Positions 50,340 through 60,296 of a stretch of 64,000 bases of DNA are shown here, piece after piece. This stretch comes from a virus: positions 1 through 64,000 of the IMG/VR virus record IMGVR_UViG_3300028115_000004; one strand, 5' to 3'. The number at the start of each line of letters is the position of its first letter. Within the stretch, counting starts at the first letter, position 1. The position numbers and the translations under genes are program-made. The notes under the pieces are model-generated. The model saw nothing but the letters and a program-made list of their open reading frames with translations. It was not told where the DNA came from and ran no database searches.

Positions 50340-51045
50340 TGATGGAACCCTTGAGTTCCACACCTTCGATGCTATCACACCAGATCATCCTGACTTTGAA
50401 GACATCATTGCAATGTATGAGTGGAGACCCTCTCTTGCACTCATGGATAGAACCAAGGATGTAGATGATCACTCCCCAACCGAGAAGGCAGGAATGTGTT
50501 CTCACTGGGAACTTATGCGTAGACAAGGTGAGTCGGAAGAACGGTTCCTGATCATGGAACACGATACATACTTGTTGTCAGAACATGAGGATGAGTTCCG
50601 TAACCTATTGGGTTACATTGAAACGAAAGATATTTGTTATGCAAACATCGGTTTGTTTATGGGTTGTTATTCCTTCTCAACTCACTGTGCAAAGTGGCAG
50701 TATCAACTAATTAAGGATCAGGGGTTCTGGATCAACGGTGGGCCTTACGGTGTCCTAGAACGACTTTTTAAGAACTACATTGAACACTACTTATCAAAAC
50801 GAGATTATCTTGGAAAGGAAAATATTGTCATTCATCCTTGGCACGGTTGTGATACTCTGTATTTTGGCAGGGACATCTTCTCGGCCTATAACACGCACGA
50901 TCCCGATAGAGAGAACTCAGTACGTACTCCAACAACCCAAGTAGTTTCCAAATCACTGAAGGTCACCCAAGACCATCACAGATATCCAGACCAACACCTT
51001 GAGGAACCTTGGACTCGACACCACTATATGAAAATTGTCCCTTGA
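50251..51045 (+). CDS. Glycosyltransferase-like protein (GT25 type)
   Basis: 264 residues. Start MKVYQIIMKDDERSEKYAEI and block EKAGMCSHWELMRRQGESEE followed by FLIMEHDTYL match the GT25 pattern G..lSH..vw..i......liLEDD, with HD replacing the usual DD. A distal GCDTLYFGRD could hold further binding residues. GT25 enzymes add galactose or glucose to lipopolysaccharide or to collagen-like chains. The acceptor here is unknown. The gene ends just before the gp43 promoter. Confidence 0.65.
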   Translation: MKVYQIIMKDDERSEKYAEISRESFRNLIDDGTLEFHTFDAITPDHPDFEDIIAMYEWRPSLALMDRTKDVDDHSPTEKAGMCSHWELMRRQGESEERFLIMEHDTYLLSEHEDEFRNLLGYIETKDICYANIGLFMGCYSFSTHCAKWQYQLIKDQGFWINGGPYGVLERLFKNYIEHYLSKRDYLGKENIVIHPWHGCDTLYFGRDIFSAYNTHDPDRENSVRTPTTQVVSKSLKVTQDHHRYPDQHLEEPWTRHHYMKIVP

Positions 51046-51070
51046 CACCCACCAGTGGTTCATGTATAAT
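51042..51070 (+). promoter_or_regulatory. Consensus sigma70-type promoter ahead of gp43
   Basis: TTGACA (51042-51047), 17-base spacer, TATAAT (51065-51070), 27 bases before the polymerase ATG. Perfect boxes. Confidence 0.85.
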
Positions 51071-51096
51071 ACACGAACACTGACAGAGGCACCTAC

Positions 51097-53580
51097 ATGA
51101 TTCAACCAATGTTTTACACGTCCGTAGTCCGGTTCGGCAGTAACCTGTTGTTCCGTGGGTACGCAGAGAACGGCAAACGTATTCAAACCAAGATTCCGTT
51201 CAAGCCTACGTTGTACGTGCAGTCCAACAAGAACCAGTCGGGTTGGCGTGGCCTCGATGGTACAATGGTCGAACCCATGAAGTTCGACTCCATGAAAGAA
51301 GCAACCGAATTCCAGAAACGATACGAGGACATCCCTAACTTCAAAATCTATGGGATGAATAACTTCGTGTCTCAGTTTATTGCAGAGGTCTTTCCTGCCC
51401 CGATCAAGTTCAACCGTGATTGGGTGGATGTCTGCACCATCGACATTGAGGTGGCGTCCGACGATGGATTCCCCGAACCACAGTCCGCAGACTATCCTGT
51501 CATTTCGATCACTATCAAACAACCCAACTCTCCCTATCGGGTGTGGGGTCTGTATGACTACAATGCAGGCGAGGATGTGATCTACGAGAAGTGTGAGTCA
51601 GAATCCCAACTCCTCATGAAGTTTGTGGATCACTGGTTCCGTAACCAACCAGACATCGTGACGGGTTGGAACACACGGTTCTTCGATATCCCCTATCTGG
51701 TCAACCGCATCACCAAGACGATTGGTGAGGACATGGTGAAGAAACTTTCACCGTGGGGTCTCGTGCGTGAGGGTAACCCCACCATCAATGGCAAGAAACA
51801 ACAAGAGTATAAGCTCGAGGGTATCGAACAACTTGACTACCTAGAAATCTTCAAGAAGTTTACCTACAACACGTTGGGACAACAAGAGTCCTACCGTCTT
51901 GACCATATCGCACACGTGGTACTTGGTGAGGGTAAACTGTCCTATGAGGAACACGGTTCCCTACACGCACTGTACAAGACTGACTTTCAGAAGTTCATCG
52001 ACTATAATATCAAGGACGTTGAACTCGTGGAGAAACTGGATGAGAAACTTGATCTCATCTCTCTGGTTCTCACTATGGCTTATCGTGGTGGGGTGAACTA
52101 CAATGACACCCTTGGAACCACAAACATCTGGGACACAATCATCTATCGTATTCTAAACGGTCGTAAGATTGCAGTTCCGCCCAAAGTTGAGAAACCCAAG
52201 ACCCCCTACCCTGGCGGTTACGTGAAAGACCCACAGGTCGGCAGTCACGATTGGGTTACCTCGTTTGACCTTAACTCGCTGTACCCCAATATCATTGTCC
52301 AGTACAACATGTCACCTGAGACTGTCATGGACGGATTCTATAATGACGTATCGGTGGATGCATTCCTTGCCGGTGACATCGATGTGTCCGGTAATCCCTT
52401 CTCTATCGCACCGACAGGCATTAAGTTTACTCACGAACGTGAAGGTGTGATTCCTAGTATTATTAAACAGTACTATGATGAACGTCGAGTCATCAAGAAA
52501 GAGATGTTGAAGTTGCAACAAAAAAACCAAGACAATCCTAGTCGAGAGTTGGAATACAAGATCACCTCCCTGAACAACCAACAGATGGCCATCAAGATTC
52601 TAATGAACTCTCTCTACGGTGCACTTGGTAACCGATGGTTCCGTTACTTTGATCAACGGGTTGCGGAGTCCATCACACTTGCGGGTCAGTTGTCAATCAA
52701 GTGGGCAGAACGTGCCGTCAATGAGGAGATGAACAAGTTGCTCCAGACTGACGAAGATTACGTTGTTGCGATTGACACTGACTCCTTATACATTCGGATG
52801 AGTTCTCTGGTCGAGAAGTTCAATCCGAAAGACCCCGTGAAGTTTCTGGACAAGATTTGTTCCGAACACTTCGAAAAGGTTCTGGAGAAATCCTATGCGG
52901 AGATGGCGAGAGTCACCAGTGCAATGGTCAACCGTATGGAGATGGGACGTGAGGTAATCGCAGACCGTGGTATCTGGATGGCCAAGAAACGTTACATCCT
53001 CAATGTCCACAACAACGAGGGTGTGCAGTACGTGACCCCTAAACTCAAGTTGATGGGTATTGAAGCGGTCAAATCTTCAACTCCGCAGGTCGTTCGTGAT
53101 AAGTTCAAGGAAGTCTTTCGTGTCATCGTAGAAGGTTCCGAATCAGACACTCAGGCCTTTATTAGGGACTTTAAGTCCCAATTCAGGAACCGTCCACCCG
53201 AAGACATTTCGTTCCCTCGTGGGGTTTCGGAGATCACCAAGTGGCAGGATCGACAGACCGTCTACAAGAAGGGTTGTCCTATCCACGTGCGTGGTGCGAT
53301 CCTGTACAACAATGCGATCAAGGAACACTCCCTAACCAAACGGTACGAGCTGGTCAAAAATGGTGAGAAGATAAAGTTCGTCTATTTGAGAATGCCTAAC
53401 CGTCTAAATGAGAATGTGATTGCGTATCCTCTGAACCTCCCACCGGAGTTGGGGTTGCACGATTACGTGAACTATGATATGATGTTCGACAAGACATTCC
53501 TAGACCCACTCATACCTATTCTGGATGCAGTCGGATGGACTGCAGAACCACAGGCTACCCTTGATGATTTTTTCTCTTGA
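51097..53580 (+). CDS. 43: DNA polymerase gp43 (family B)
   Basis: 827 residues (T4 898). 3'-5' exonuclease: Exo [11 protein letters not shown], Exo [15 protein letters not shown], Exo [15 protein letters not shown]. Polymerase: motif [12 protein letters not shown], motif [18 protein letters not shown], motif [10 protein letters not shown]. The C-terminus ATLDDFFS fits a clamp-binding tail. No intein or split is seen. ACAGAGGCACCTAC precedes the ATG. The stop overlaps the next promoter. Confidence 0.96.
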   Translation: MIQPMFYTSVVRFGSNLLFRGYAENGKRIQTKIPFKPTLYVQSNKNQSGWRGLDGTMVEPMKFDSMKEATEFQKRYEDIPNFKIYGMNNFVSQFIAEVFPAPIKFNRDWVDVCTIDIEVASDDGFPEPQSADYPVISITIKQPNSPYRVWGLYDYNAGEDVIYEKCESESQLLMKFVDHWFRNQPDIVTGWNTRFFDIPYLVNRITKTIGEDMVKKLSPWGLVREGNPTINGKKQQEYKLEGIEQLDYLEIFKKFTYNTLGQQESYRLDHIAHVVLGEGKLSYEEHGSLHALYKTDFQKFIDYNIKDVELVEKLDEKLDLISLVLTMAYRGGVNYNDTLGTTNIWDTIIYRILNGRKIAVPPKVEKPKTPYPGGYVKDPQVGSHDWVTSFDLNSLYPNIIVQYNMSPETVMDGFYNDVSVDAFLAGDIDVSGNPFSIAPTGIKFTHEREGVIPSIIKQYYDERRVIKKEMLKLQQKNQDNPSRELEYKITSLNNQQMAIKILMNSLYGALGNRWFRYFDQRVAESITLAGQLSIKWAERAVNEEMNKLLQTDEDYVVAIDTDSLYIRMSSLVEKFNPKDPVKFLDKICSEHFEKVLEKSYAEMARVTSAMVNRMEMGREVIADRGIWMAKKRYILNVHNNEGVQYVTPKLKLMGIEAVKSSTPQVVRDKFKEVFRVIVEGSESDTQAFIRDFKSQFRNRPPEDISFPRGVSEITKWQDRQTVYKKGCPIHVRGAILYNNAIKEHSLTKRYELVKNGEKIKFVYLRMPNRLNENVIAYPLNLPPELGLHDYVNYDMMFDKTFLDPLIPILDAVGWTAEPQATLDDFFS

Positions 53581-53606
53581 CAAATACACTTGATGTATGA
53601 TATGAT
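53577..53606 (+). promoter_or_regulatory. Sigma70-type promoter ahead of the primase-like gene
   Basis: TTGACA (53577-53582), 18-base spacer, TATGAT (53601-53606). It predicts a transcript starting about 53613, almost at the chosen ATG (53614), so the mRNA would be near leaderless. Confidence 0.55.
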
Positions 53607-53613
53607 ACACCCC

Positions 53614-54549
53614 ATGTATGAATTAACTATGTTCAAAAACCAGTTTGACAACAAGACTCACCGGCGTCTGTCGTTTGAGTCGTGGGATTCCTTTGTCAAA
53701 TGGTTATATAAGATATCTGAAATTAAAGGAGAGAAAGGTGGAAATAATTCTAGTCCTCTTATTACTCCTGCTGTGTTTGAGGACGGTACTACTCGTTCAA
53801 ACAAAACAACTAACTATTGGGCAGGCTGGTGTTGCGTGGATGTTGATGATCATGACTTTCCTGCTGATACCCTGAAGGAGGTTTTGATTGATCGTTTTGG
53901 TGAGTATGACTTTGTTTGTTACAGTACTGCTTCTAATAGTAGCACTCTACCTAAATTTCGCCTCGTATTCCGAACTGACGAACAGGTGGATAGAGACCGA
54001 ATTAAACAATTCTGGTTTGCACTCAACACATCCCTTGGTGAACTTGGTGACCCACAGACAAAAGACCTTGCAAGAATGTATTACGTTCCAGCGCAGTATC
54101 CTTGTGATTCTAATTTTATTTTTGACCATCGAGGCGGGAGTTCTATTAATGTATCCGAGTTGATGGCGAAACACCCATACATTCAAAAGACAGGTAATTC
54201 CTTCCTAGATAGATTACCACCAGAATTGCAGAAGGCGGTAATTGAACACCGTAAGAGTCAACTAGATAATACCAACTATACGTGGACATCCTACCATGAC
54301 TGTCCTTTCTGGCCCAAGAGTCTTGCAGTAGAGTATATGCATATCTCTAATACAGGTTGGTATCACAAGATGTATCAGATCATGGTAGCGGTTGCGGGAC
54401 GTGCGTATGAGAGTGGTTATCCGATCACTGCAAATCAGATTGCGGAGATGTGTAAACAGTTTGATAGCGAGACGGGTAATTGGTATGAGAACAGACCATT
54501 GACAGTAGAGGCAGACAGAGCTTTGGAGTACATTTATAAAAATGGATAA
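53614..54549 (+). CDS. Primase-polymerase-like protein (AEP type)
   Basis: About 311 residues. WCCVDVDDHDF (near residue 72) gives the Asp pair of archaeo-eukaryotic primases, followed by CYSTASNSSTLPKFRLVFRT, the usual place of the sxH-K/R motif (His absent), and a RMYYVPAQYP segment. The C-terminal 120 residues are helical (WYHKMYQIMVAVAGRAYESG) like PriCT-type helper domains. It sits between gp43 and the sugar genes. It may serve as primase; no gp61 is visible in the window. The start is uncertain (ATG at 53590, 53614 or 53629). Confidence 0.6.
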   Translation: MYELTMFKNQFDNKTHRRLSFESWDSFVKWLYKISEIKGEKGGNNSSPLITPAVFEDGTTRSNKTTNYWAGWCCVDVDDHDFPADTLKEVLIDRFGEYDFVCYSTASNSSTLPKFRLVFRTDEQVDRDRIKQFWFALNTSLGELGDPQTKDLARMYYVPAQYPCDSNFIFDHRGGSSINVSELMAKHPYIQKTGNSFLDRLPPELQKAVIEHRKSQLDNTNYTWTSYHDCPFWPKSLAVEYMHISNTGWYHKMYQIMVAVAGRAYESGYPITANQIAEMCKQFDSETGNWYENRPLTVEADRALEYIYKNG

Positions 54550-55546
54550 GTTAAAAATATTAATCACAGGTGGGGCTGGTTTTATCGGTTCTCAATTGTA
54601 TGCGAGACTCGCAGATAAACATGATGTTGTATCGATGGATAACTACAACGATCATCTCTATCATCCCAAACTAAAGACTCAAAGAACCAAACAGTTCGAA
54701 CTTACGTTCTGGGATAGAGATATTCGAAGTGACATCTTGACGAATTCATCTCTAATTAATCACGGAGGCGCTGGGCCTTTTGATTATATTATTCACCTCG
54801 CAGCACACGCAGGTGTGAGAGATTCCTTTGGTAATGAAGCTGAGTATCATTCTAACAATATTGACGGTACTCAAAAGTTGATTGATATTATCAACGATAT
54901 GCCTGAAGGTATGAAGAGACCTCGTGTGATCTATGCATCTACTAGTTCTGTTTATGGTGGTACTCCCATTACAGAAAACGGTTGGGTTGAAGATAACGTT
55001 AAGGCGCACCAACTGAACGCTTATGCATACACTAAGTACGTCAACGAATGTCAGTTCAAGTCCTCTGGTATTGATAATGTTGGACTGAGATTCTTTACTG
55101 TTTATGGCCCTTGGGGTCGTCCTGATATGGCACTCTTTCAGTTTACGAAAAAAATACTTGACGGAGAGACCATTGACGTGTATAATTATGGGGACATGAA
55201 ACGAGACTTTACCTACATCGACGATATTCTTGACGGTATTGAGATTGTCCTTGAGAAGTTTGATAGTCGTGAAATTGAGTCAAATGAAATATTTAATATC
55301 GGTAGGGGTGAACAGGTTCAACTGATGGACTTCATCAAGGCGATTGAACGGGAGACCGGAAAGGGTGCCAAGATGAATCTCTGTGAGAAACACCCCGCAG
55401 ATACTAAAGAGACTTGGAGTAACACAGAGAAACTTCAGGCACTTGGATATAGTCCCAAGGTGTCTATTGATGAAGGTGTTAAGAAATTTTTTGAATGGTA
55501 CAAAGAGTGGATACCTAAACTAGGAGATGTAACAAATGGCAGATGA
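54542..55546 (+). CDS. UDP-sugar 4-epimerase (UDP-glucuronate type)
   Basis: 334 residues. Short-chain dehydrogenase fold: LITGGAGFIGSQLYARL (NAD-binding GxxGxxG), YASTSSVYGG, the active-site YAYTKYVNE (Y-x3-K), and the family hallmark RFFTVYGPWGRPDMALFQF of UDP-glucuronate/galacturonate epimerases. It would act on the product of the dehydrogenase gene that follows. An internal sigma70-type promoter lies at 55158. Overlaps both neighbours. Confidence 0.85.
   Translation: MDKLKILITGGAGFIGSQLYARLADKHDVVSMDNYNDHLYHPKLKTQRTKQFELTFWDRDIRSDILTNSSLINHGGAGPFDYIIHLAAHAGVRDSFGNEAEYHSNNIDGTQKLIDIINDMPEGMKRPRVIYASTSSVYGGTPITENGWVEDNVKAHQLNAYAYTKYVNECQFKSSGIDNVGLRFFTVYGPWGRPDMALFQFTKKILDGETIDVYNYGDMKRDFTYIDDILDGIEIVLEKFDSREIESNEIFNIGRGEQVQLMDFIKAIERETGKGAKMNLCEKHPADTKETWSNTEKLQALGYSPKVSIDEGVKKFFEWYKEWIPKLGDVTNGR
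55158..55186 (+). promoter_or_regulatory. Sigma70-type promoter inside the epimerase gene
   Basis: TTGACG (55158-55163), 17-base spacer, TATAAT (55181-55186). It could feed the dehydrogenase and uvsX. Confidence 0.5.
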
Positions 55547-56564
55547 TTTTGACAAATATAATCCAGCAATGAATGAGGCAGCTGGGCCTACTCAAGCGGA
55601 CAAACAGAAACCGATCAGTTACAACAACCCCTTTCGACTAGGGATTGTTGGACACGGCTTTGTTGGTCGTGCGGTCGAGTATGCATTCACACATCCCCTA
55701 GTGGATTTGCATATCGCTGATCCGAAGTATGATACTTCTGTTGACGATATGTTGGAGTTTGATCCTATGTGTGTGTTCGTGTGTGCGCCTACGCCCATGA
55801 ATGCAGAAACGGGTTTCGTGGATGCGTCTATTGTTGAGGATGCAGTACTCAAGTTGATTGAACATACCGAAGCATTGGTTGTTGTTAAATCGACAATTAC
55901 ACCTGACATTATTGACCGTCTGTACAACTCTATGTTCGAAGATGGGGTTGACCGTTTCGTGTATAACCCTGAGTTCCTCACGGAGAAGTCTGCAGAAGAA
56001 CAGTTCGTGAATGCTGACTTCCATGTTCTTGGTGGTACTGAACGTGGTACTGCAGAACTGACTCAGATTTATGATATCTTCAGTCTGTGCAAATCTGACA
56101 CGTACTATCGCATGTCAGCTGCAGAGGCATCGTTTGTTAAGTATGGTATTAACGCATTCCTTGCAACCAAGGTCACGTTCTTTAATCAGTTCTTTGATCT
56201 TGTCAACATGTTCGGATGTAGTTATAATATCGTTACTCGTGCAATGGGTTCTGACCCTCGTGTGGGTATCGGTCACACTCGTGTGCCGGGCTATGATCGC
56301 AAACGTGGATTCGGTGGTGCATGTCTTCCCAAGGATACGACTGCACTGTTGAAGTTCTCAGAGATCAAGGACGAAGAAGGTAACGTGGTCAGTTTTGATC
56401 TGTTGAAGAATGTGTTGGATATCAACAATCGTTATCGACAGAACTACGAACTTGACGAACGAGAGAAAGCAAACAATATTACATTTGGAGATGAAAATGA
56501 GCGTGATGGACAAACTGAAGAAGAACAGCAAGATCAAGACAACGGAGGTGTTGTCGGAGAGTAA
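55536..56564 (+). CDS. UDP-glucose 6-dehydrogenase family protein
   Basis: 342 residues. FRLGIVGHGFVGRAVEYAF is the NAD site, VFVCAPTPMN the family strand, VVVKSTITP and VYNPEFLTEKSA the substrate region, and RGFGGACLPKDTTALLK holds the catalytic Cys. It oxidises UDP-glucose to UDP-glucuronate. It is shorter than bacterial enzymes (about 390-450). The Gln/Asp-rich tail (TEEEQQDQDN) overlaps uvsX. Confidence 0.85.
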   Translation: MADDFDKYNPAMNEAAGPTQADKQKPISYNNPFRLGIVGHGFVGRAVEYAFTHPLVDLHIADPKYDTSVDDMLEFDPMCVFVCAPTPMNAETGFVDASIVEDAVLKLIEHTEALVVVKSTITPDIIDRLYNSMFEDGVDRFVYNPEFLTEKSAEEQFVNADFHVLGGTERGTAELTQIYDIFSLCKSDTYYRMSAAEASFVKYGINAFLATKVTFFNQFFDLVNMFGCSYNIVTRAMGSDPRVGIGHTRVPGYDRKRGFGGACLPKDTTALLKFSEIKDEEGNVVSFDLLKNVLDINNRYRQNYELDEREKANNITFGDENERDGQTEEEQQDQDNGGVVGE

Positions 56565-57549
56565 GTTCTTCACTGAAAAGGACATGGTTCCTACCGATGT
56601 GCCAATGGTTAACGTGGCACTATCGGGTTCAATCAACGGTGGTGTGACGCCAGGACTTACGGTTCTGGCAGGCCCATCGAAACACTTCAAGACTTCATTC
56701 GCCCTGTTGATGGCGGGTGCGTATCTGAAGGAGAAAGAAGATGCGGTATTACTATTCTATGATAGTGAGTTTGGTTCCCCCCAATCTTATTTCCAACAGT
56801 TTGGAATTGACACTAGTCGTGTCCTTCACACTCCTATCACAAATGTAGAAGAACTCAAGTTCGATCTAATCAATCAACTTGAAGAAATAGATCGTGATGA
56901 TAATGTCATTGTCGTTATCGATTCGATTGGTAACCTTGCGTCCAAGAAAGAACTTGAAGATGCATTGAATGAGAAAGGTGTTGCTGACATGTCTCGTGCG
57001 AAAGCACTGAAAGGTCTGTTCCGTATGGCAACCCCATACCTTGCGATGAAGAACATTCCTATGTTGGCTGTCAACCATACCTACAAAGAGATCGGTTTGT
57101 TCCCGAAAGATATTGTGGGTGGTGGTACGGGTATCTACTACTCTGCCGATAACATCTGGATTCTGGGTCGTCAACAAGACAAACAGGGTACTGAGATCAA
57201 GGGTTATCACTTTGTAATCAATGTGGAGAAGTCCCGTTATGTTAAAGAAAAGTCTAAAATCCCTATCTCAGTTTCTTGGGAAGGCGGTGTTCAACGTTGG
57301 AGCGGCCTTTTGGATGTTGCTCTTGTTGGTGGGTATGTTGCTAAGCCTAGTAACGGTTGGTACTGTCGTGTTGACACTAACACTGGGGAACTGGTTGACC
57401 CTAAAGTTCGATTGGCTCAGACACTAGAAGAAGAGTTCTGGGCTCCGATCTTTGAGTTTAGTGACTTCGCAGATTTTCTGGAGAAACAATACAAGATCGG
57501 TCTACCTCAACAGGTTGGGATGGATGAGATTGTCGATGCCGAAGATTAA
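56497..57549 (+). CDS. uvsX: RecA-like recombinase UvsX
   Basis: 350 residues from ATG 56497, six bases after GGAG (T4 UvsX 390). SESKFFTEKDMVPTDVPMVN at the N-terminus, Walker A AGPSKHFKTS, LLFYDSEFGSP, Walker B VIVVIDSIGNL, and PMLAVNHTYKE. It forms filaments that pair and exchange strands in recombination-dependent replication, with UvsY and gp41. It overlaps the dehydrogenase and the next small gene. Confidence 0.92.
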   Translation: MSVMDKLKKNSKIKTTEVLSESKFFTEKDMVPTDVPMVNVALSGSINGGVTPGLTVLAGPSKHFKTSFALLMAGAYLKEKEDAVLLFYDSEFGSPQSYFQQFGIDTSRVLHTPITNVEELKFDLINQLEEIDRDDNVIVVIDSIGNLASKKELEDALNEKGVADMSRAKALKGLFRMATPYLAMKNIPMLAVNHTYKEIGLFPKDIVGGGTGIYYSADNIWILGRQQDKQGTEIKGYHFVINVEKSRYVKEKSKIPISVSWEGGVQRWSGLLDVALVGGYVAKPSNGWYCRVDTNTGELVDPKVRLAQTLEEEFWAPIFEFSDFADFLEKQYKIGLPQQVGMDEIVDAED

Positions 57550-57853
57550 TGTCGATAAGGTCTCGGAGGGAATTGACTACAAGTTGATTCCCGTCGAGGA
57601 CTCACCAAATGATCAAGCGTGGGATGTTCGCATCCTACGTGGTGATCTTACAGAAACAGTTATTCGTTATGGAAATGTCGCTTTTGATGGCAGTAGGGAT
57701 TGCCTTACCTTCAACTTTGTGATAGTATACACCCCTGACCCTGAAGTGACAACTGAAGACGTAAACCTTCAAGAACATGCCGCTGATATCCTAGAAGACA
57801 TTCTGGAGAAGGCACATGCGGAGGGGTGGCTCGTCGCACAAGAGAGGAAATAG
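57536..57853 (+). CDS. Small acidic protein between uvsX and gp41
   Basis: 105 residues from the ATG at 57536 (PKINVDKVSEGIDYKLIPVE). Beta-rich with a helical acidic C-terminus (LQEHAADILEDILEKAHAEG). A homologue of unknown role is usual between uvsX and gp41 in marine T4-like phages. It overlaps UvsX by 14 bases and ends in a TAGTG junction with gp41, so translation is likely coupled. Confidence 0.75.
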   Translation: MPKINVDKVSEGIDYKLIPVEDSPNDQAWDVRILRGDLTETVIRYGNVAFDGSRDCLTFNFVIVYTPDPEVTTEDVNLQEHAADILEDILEKAHAEGWLVAQERK

Positions 57854-59241
57854 TGGATATTAATCTAGAACAAACGATTCTAAAGAACCTAGTAACAAAC
57901 GATCCATTTGCACGTAAAGTTGCAGCATTTATCCTACCGGACTACTTCGAAGGAGTGTACAAGTCACTCTTTCGGGAGTTCACCAAATTTATTGCCAAGT
58001 ACAACAAACTTCCTACCTTGGAAGCTTTCAAGATTGAGATTGATGAGGGAGATCGTCTATCGGATGAACAGTATCGTCATGCGGTGGAAATCTTACCTAA
58101 CTTGTTTGTAAAGGAAGAATCTAATCTTGACTGGTTGGTTGATCGTACTGAGAAGTGGTGTCAAGACCGAGCCGTTTTCAATGCGGTCATGGAGTCTATC
58201 CAGATCATTGAAGGTAAACACAAGTCTCTTGCGAAGGGTTCTATTCCAGAAGTCTTGAGTAAGGCACTGTCGGTGACCTTTGACACTAATATCGGTCACG
58301 ATTATCTGGAGAATGTAGATGCCCGATTCAACTTCTACCACGAAAAAGAAGAACGTATTCCGTTCGATCTGGAATACTTCAATGATATCACTAAGGGTGG
58401 ATTACCTAACAAAACCCTCAACATCGCTCTTGCTGGTACGGGTGTGGGTAAATCTCTTTTCATGTGCCATTGTGCTGGAGCTTCCCTGTCACAGGGGAAA
58501 AATGTCCTTTACGTCACTATGGAAATGGCTGAAGAGCGTATCGCAGAACGGATCGATGCAAATCTTCTCAACGTCCCGATAGATCAACTTGAGAACCTAT
58601 CGAAGGATATGTTCCGTGATCGTGTGGGTGAAATCTCACGTAAGACTCAGGGCAAGTTGATCATCAAAGAATACCCGACAGGACAGGCGAATGCCTCGCA
58701 CTTCCGTGCCCTGTTGAACGAACTGAAACTGAAGAAGAACTTTGTTCCTGACCTAATCTTTATTGATTACCTGAACATCTGTGCCTCTTCTCGTATGAAA
58801 GGAATGGGCGGTGCTATTAACTCGTATACGTATATCAAGTCTATTGCTGAGGAGTTACGTGGGTTGGCGGTGGAATTCGACGTGCCGATTATGTCTGCAA
58901 CACAGACGACACGTTCTGGTTACTCTAATGACGATGTGGGGCTTGAAGACACGTCCGAATCTTTTGGACTACCCGCAACCGCTGACTTTATGTTCGCACT
59001 CATCTCCAATAATGAACTTAATGCTCAGGGAAAAATACTTGTCAAACAGTTAAAAAACAGGTATAATGATCCCACACATAACCAAAGATTTGTGGTTGGT
59101 GTGGATCGTTCCAAGATGCGTCTGTTCGATTGTGATCAGTCATCTATGAATGATGATGAAGATAATGGGCCTGCATTCGATAATTCAGAAGCGGGTCAAC
59201 GTGTAAACATGGAACAGAAATTTAGGAACTTTAAGATATGA
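57853..59241 (+). CDS. 41: Replicative helicase gp41 (DnaB-like)
   Basis: 462 residues (T4 475). N-terminal domain INLEQTILKNLVTNDPFARK; RecA-like core with Walker A GTGVGKSLFMC, VLYVTMEMAEERI, Walker B LIFIDYLNI, and SATQTTRSGY. Hexameric 5'-3' helicase of the fork. GTG at 57853 is chosen because GAGAGGA lies 5 bases upstream and the T4 protein starts at the same point; the in-frame GTG at 57826 is less likely. An internal promoter is at 59039. Confidence 0.93.
   Translation: MDINLEQTILKNLVTNDPFARKVAAFILPDYFEGVYKSLFREFTKFIAKYNKLPTLEAFKIEIDEGDRLSDEQYRHAVEILPNLFVKEESNLDWLVDRTEKWCQDRAVFNAVMESIQIIEGKHKSLAKGSIPEVLSKALSVTFDTNIGHDYLENVDARFNFYHEKEERIPFDLEYFNDITKGGLPNKTLNIALAGTGVGKSLFMCHCAGASLSQGKNVLYVTMEMAEERIAERIDANLLNVPIDQLENLSKDMFRDRVGEISRKTQGKLIIKEYPTGQANASHFRALLNELKLKKNFVPDLIFIDYLNICASSRMKGMGGAINSYTYIKSIAEELRGLAVEFDVPIMSATQTTRSGYSNDDVGLEDTSESFGLPATADFMFALISNNELNAQGKILVKQLKNRYNDPTHNQRFVVGVDRSKMRLFDCDQSSMNDDEDNGPAFDNSEAGQRVNMEQKFRNFKI
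59039..59067 (+). promoter_or_regulatory. Sigma70-type promoter inside gp41
   Basis: TTGTCA (59039-59044), 17-base spacer, TATAAT (59062-59067). It would drive the small membrane gene and thyX. Confidence 0.55.
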
Positions 59242-59441
59242 CAGGGACAGAACATACATTATGGACATTGTGTTTAGTGATACCTATATACTACCTTGGT
59301 AATTATCTTGGTTACCAGAGAGGAAAAGAAGAGGGTGTTGCTGACGCAATAGAATTTTTTATTAAGAAGAAGTGGTTTAAGGATCACATCGAAAAGGAGA
59401 TAGCCGAAAATGAGTTCAGTGAAACTGATAGCTCTGAGTAG
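59238..59441 (+). CDS. Small membrane protein
   Basis: 67 residues. One membrane segment (LWTLCLVIPIYYLGNYLGYQ) then a charged tail (IEKEIAENEFSETDSSE). Overlaps gp41 (ATGA) and thyX (32 bases). Function unknown; position is conserved in spirit with small genes next to gp41 in relatives. Confidence 0.7.
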   Translation: MTGTEHTLWTLCLVIPIYYLGNYLGYQRGKEEGVADAIEFFIKKKWFKDHIEKEIAENEFSETDSSE

Positions 59442-60102
59442 TCCTAGTGCAGAGACAGGATGTCACACAGCAGAAGACTTAGTTGCGTATGCAGCTCGGG
59501 TAAGTAACCCTGCAAACCAGAACAATACGGAGACTGCGCCACGTCTCCTGAAGTACTTGATTCGGGAACAACATTGGTCACCGCTTGAGATGGTGCATAT
59601 CACTATGGAGATTCAAACGACTCGTGATATTAGTCGTCAGATCATTCGTCACCGATCATTCTCGTTTCAAGAGTTCTCACAACGATATGCGGTAAGTGAC
59701 AGTTTCACGAATCGTCAGGCTCGTCTTCAAGACCCCAAGAACCGTCAGAACTCAATCCCCATTGAAGTTCCGGAAGCCACGGGTGGCGAGGGTTCGGTAC
59801 GTTCCAGTACGGAACGTCTGTACGAAGACTGGAACATGAAACAACGTGAAGTGATTAACAAGGCGAACGATGTCTATAAGTGGGCGCTAAATAATGGTAT
59901 CGCAAAGGAACAGGCACGTGCAGTACTGCCCGAAGGTAATACTCAGACAACTTTGTATATGAGTGGTTCACTGCGGTCTTGGATTCATTACTGTGAACTT
60001 CGTCGAGGTCATGGTACACAACTAGAACATATGCGGGTAGCGGATCAATGTTGGGAAATCATTGGTGGCCACTTCCCGTCCGTAGTGGAGGCTTTATCAT
60101 GA
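59410..60102 (+). CDS. thyX: Flavin-dependent thymidylate synthase ThyX
   Basis: 230 residues. The signature RHRSFSFQEFSQRYA (RHRxxSxxxxSxRY) is intact, along with HWSPLEMVHITMEI and QARAVLPEGNTQTTLYMSG. It methylates dUMP to dTMP with FAD and methylene-tetrahydrofolate, using the dUMP made by the dCMP deaminase at 46419. ThyX in place of T4 Td is usual in marine T4-like phages. Stop overlaps the next ATG. Confidence 0.93.
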   Translation: MSSVKLIALSSPSAETGCHTAEDLVAYAARVSNPANQNNTETAPRLLKYLIREQHWSPLEMVHITMEIQTTRDISRQIIRHRSFSFQEFSQRYAVSDSFTNRQARLQDPKNRQNSIPIEVPEATGGEGSVRSSTERLYEDWNMKQREVINKANDVYKWALNNGIAKEQARAVLPEGNTQTTLYMSGSLRSWIHYCELRRGHGTQLEHMRVADQCWEIIGGHFPSVVEALS

Positions 60103-60275
60103 TGTATAGGTGCAATGTAGTTGAGGATAGTGATGGTCATCAATGTCTGGAATTTACAGACGAATTGATGGACGCACTTGATTTGAAAGTGGGTGATGAA
60201 ATTATCTGGGAAGAGAATCACATCACAGGTGAATGGTCGTTTAGAAAAAAGGTAGTTGCAGATAGTCTGAGATAG
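60099..60275 (+). CDS. Small AbrB-like protein
   Basis: 58 residues. FTDELMDALDLKVGDEIIWE resembles the strand-helix-strand of AbrB/MazE-type DNA-binding swapped-hairpin proteins (L.lk.GD.v...). GTGGAGG lies seven bases before the ATG at 60099, which overlaps the thyX stop. It might be a small transcription regulator; the match is by eye. Confidence 0.55.
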   Translation: MMYRCNVVEDSDGHQCLEFTDELMDALDLKVGDEIIWEENHITGEWSFRKKVVADSLR

Positions 60276-60296
60276 CGAGACTGCGGGAGGAAATGA

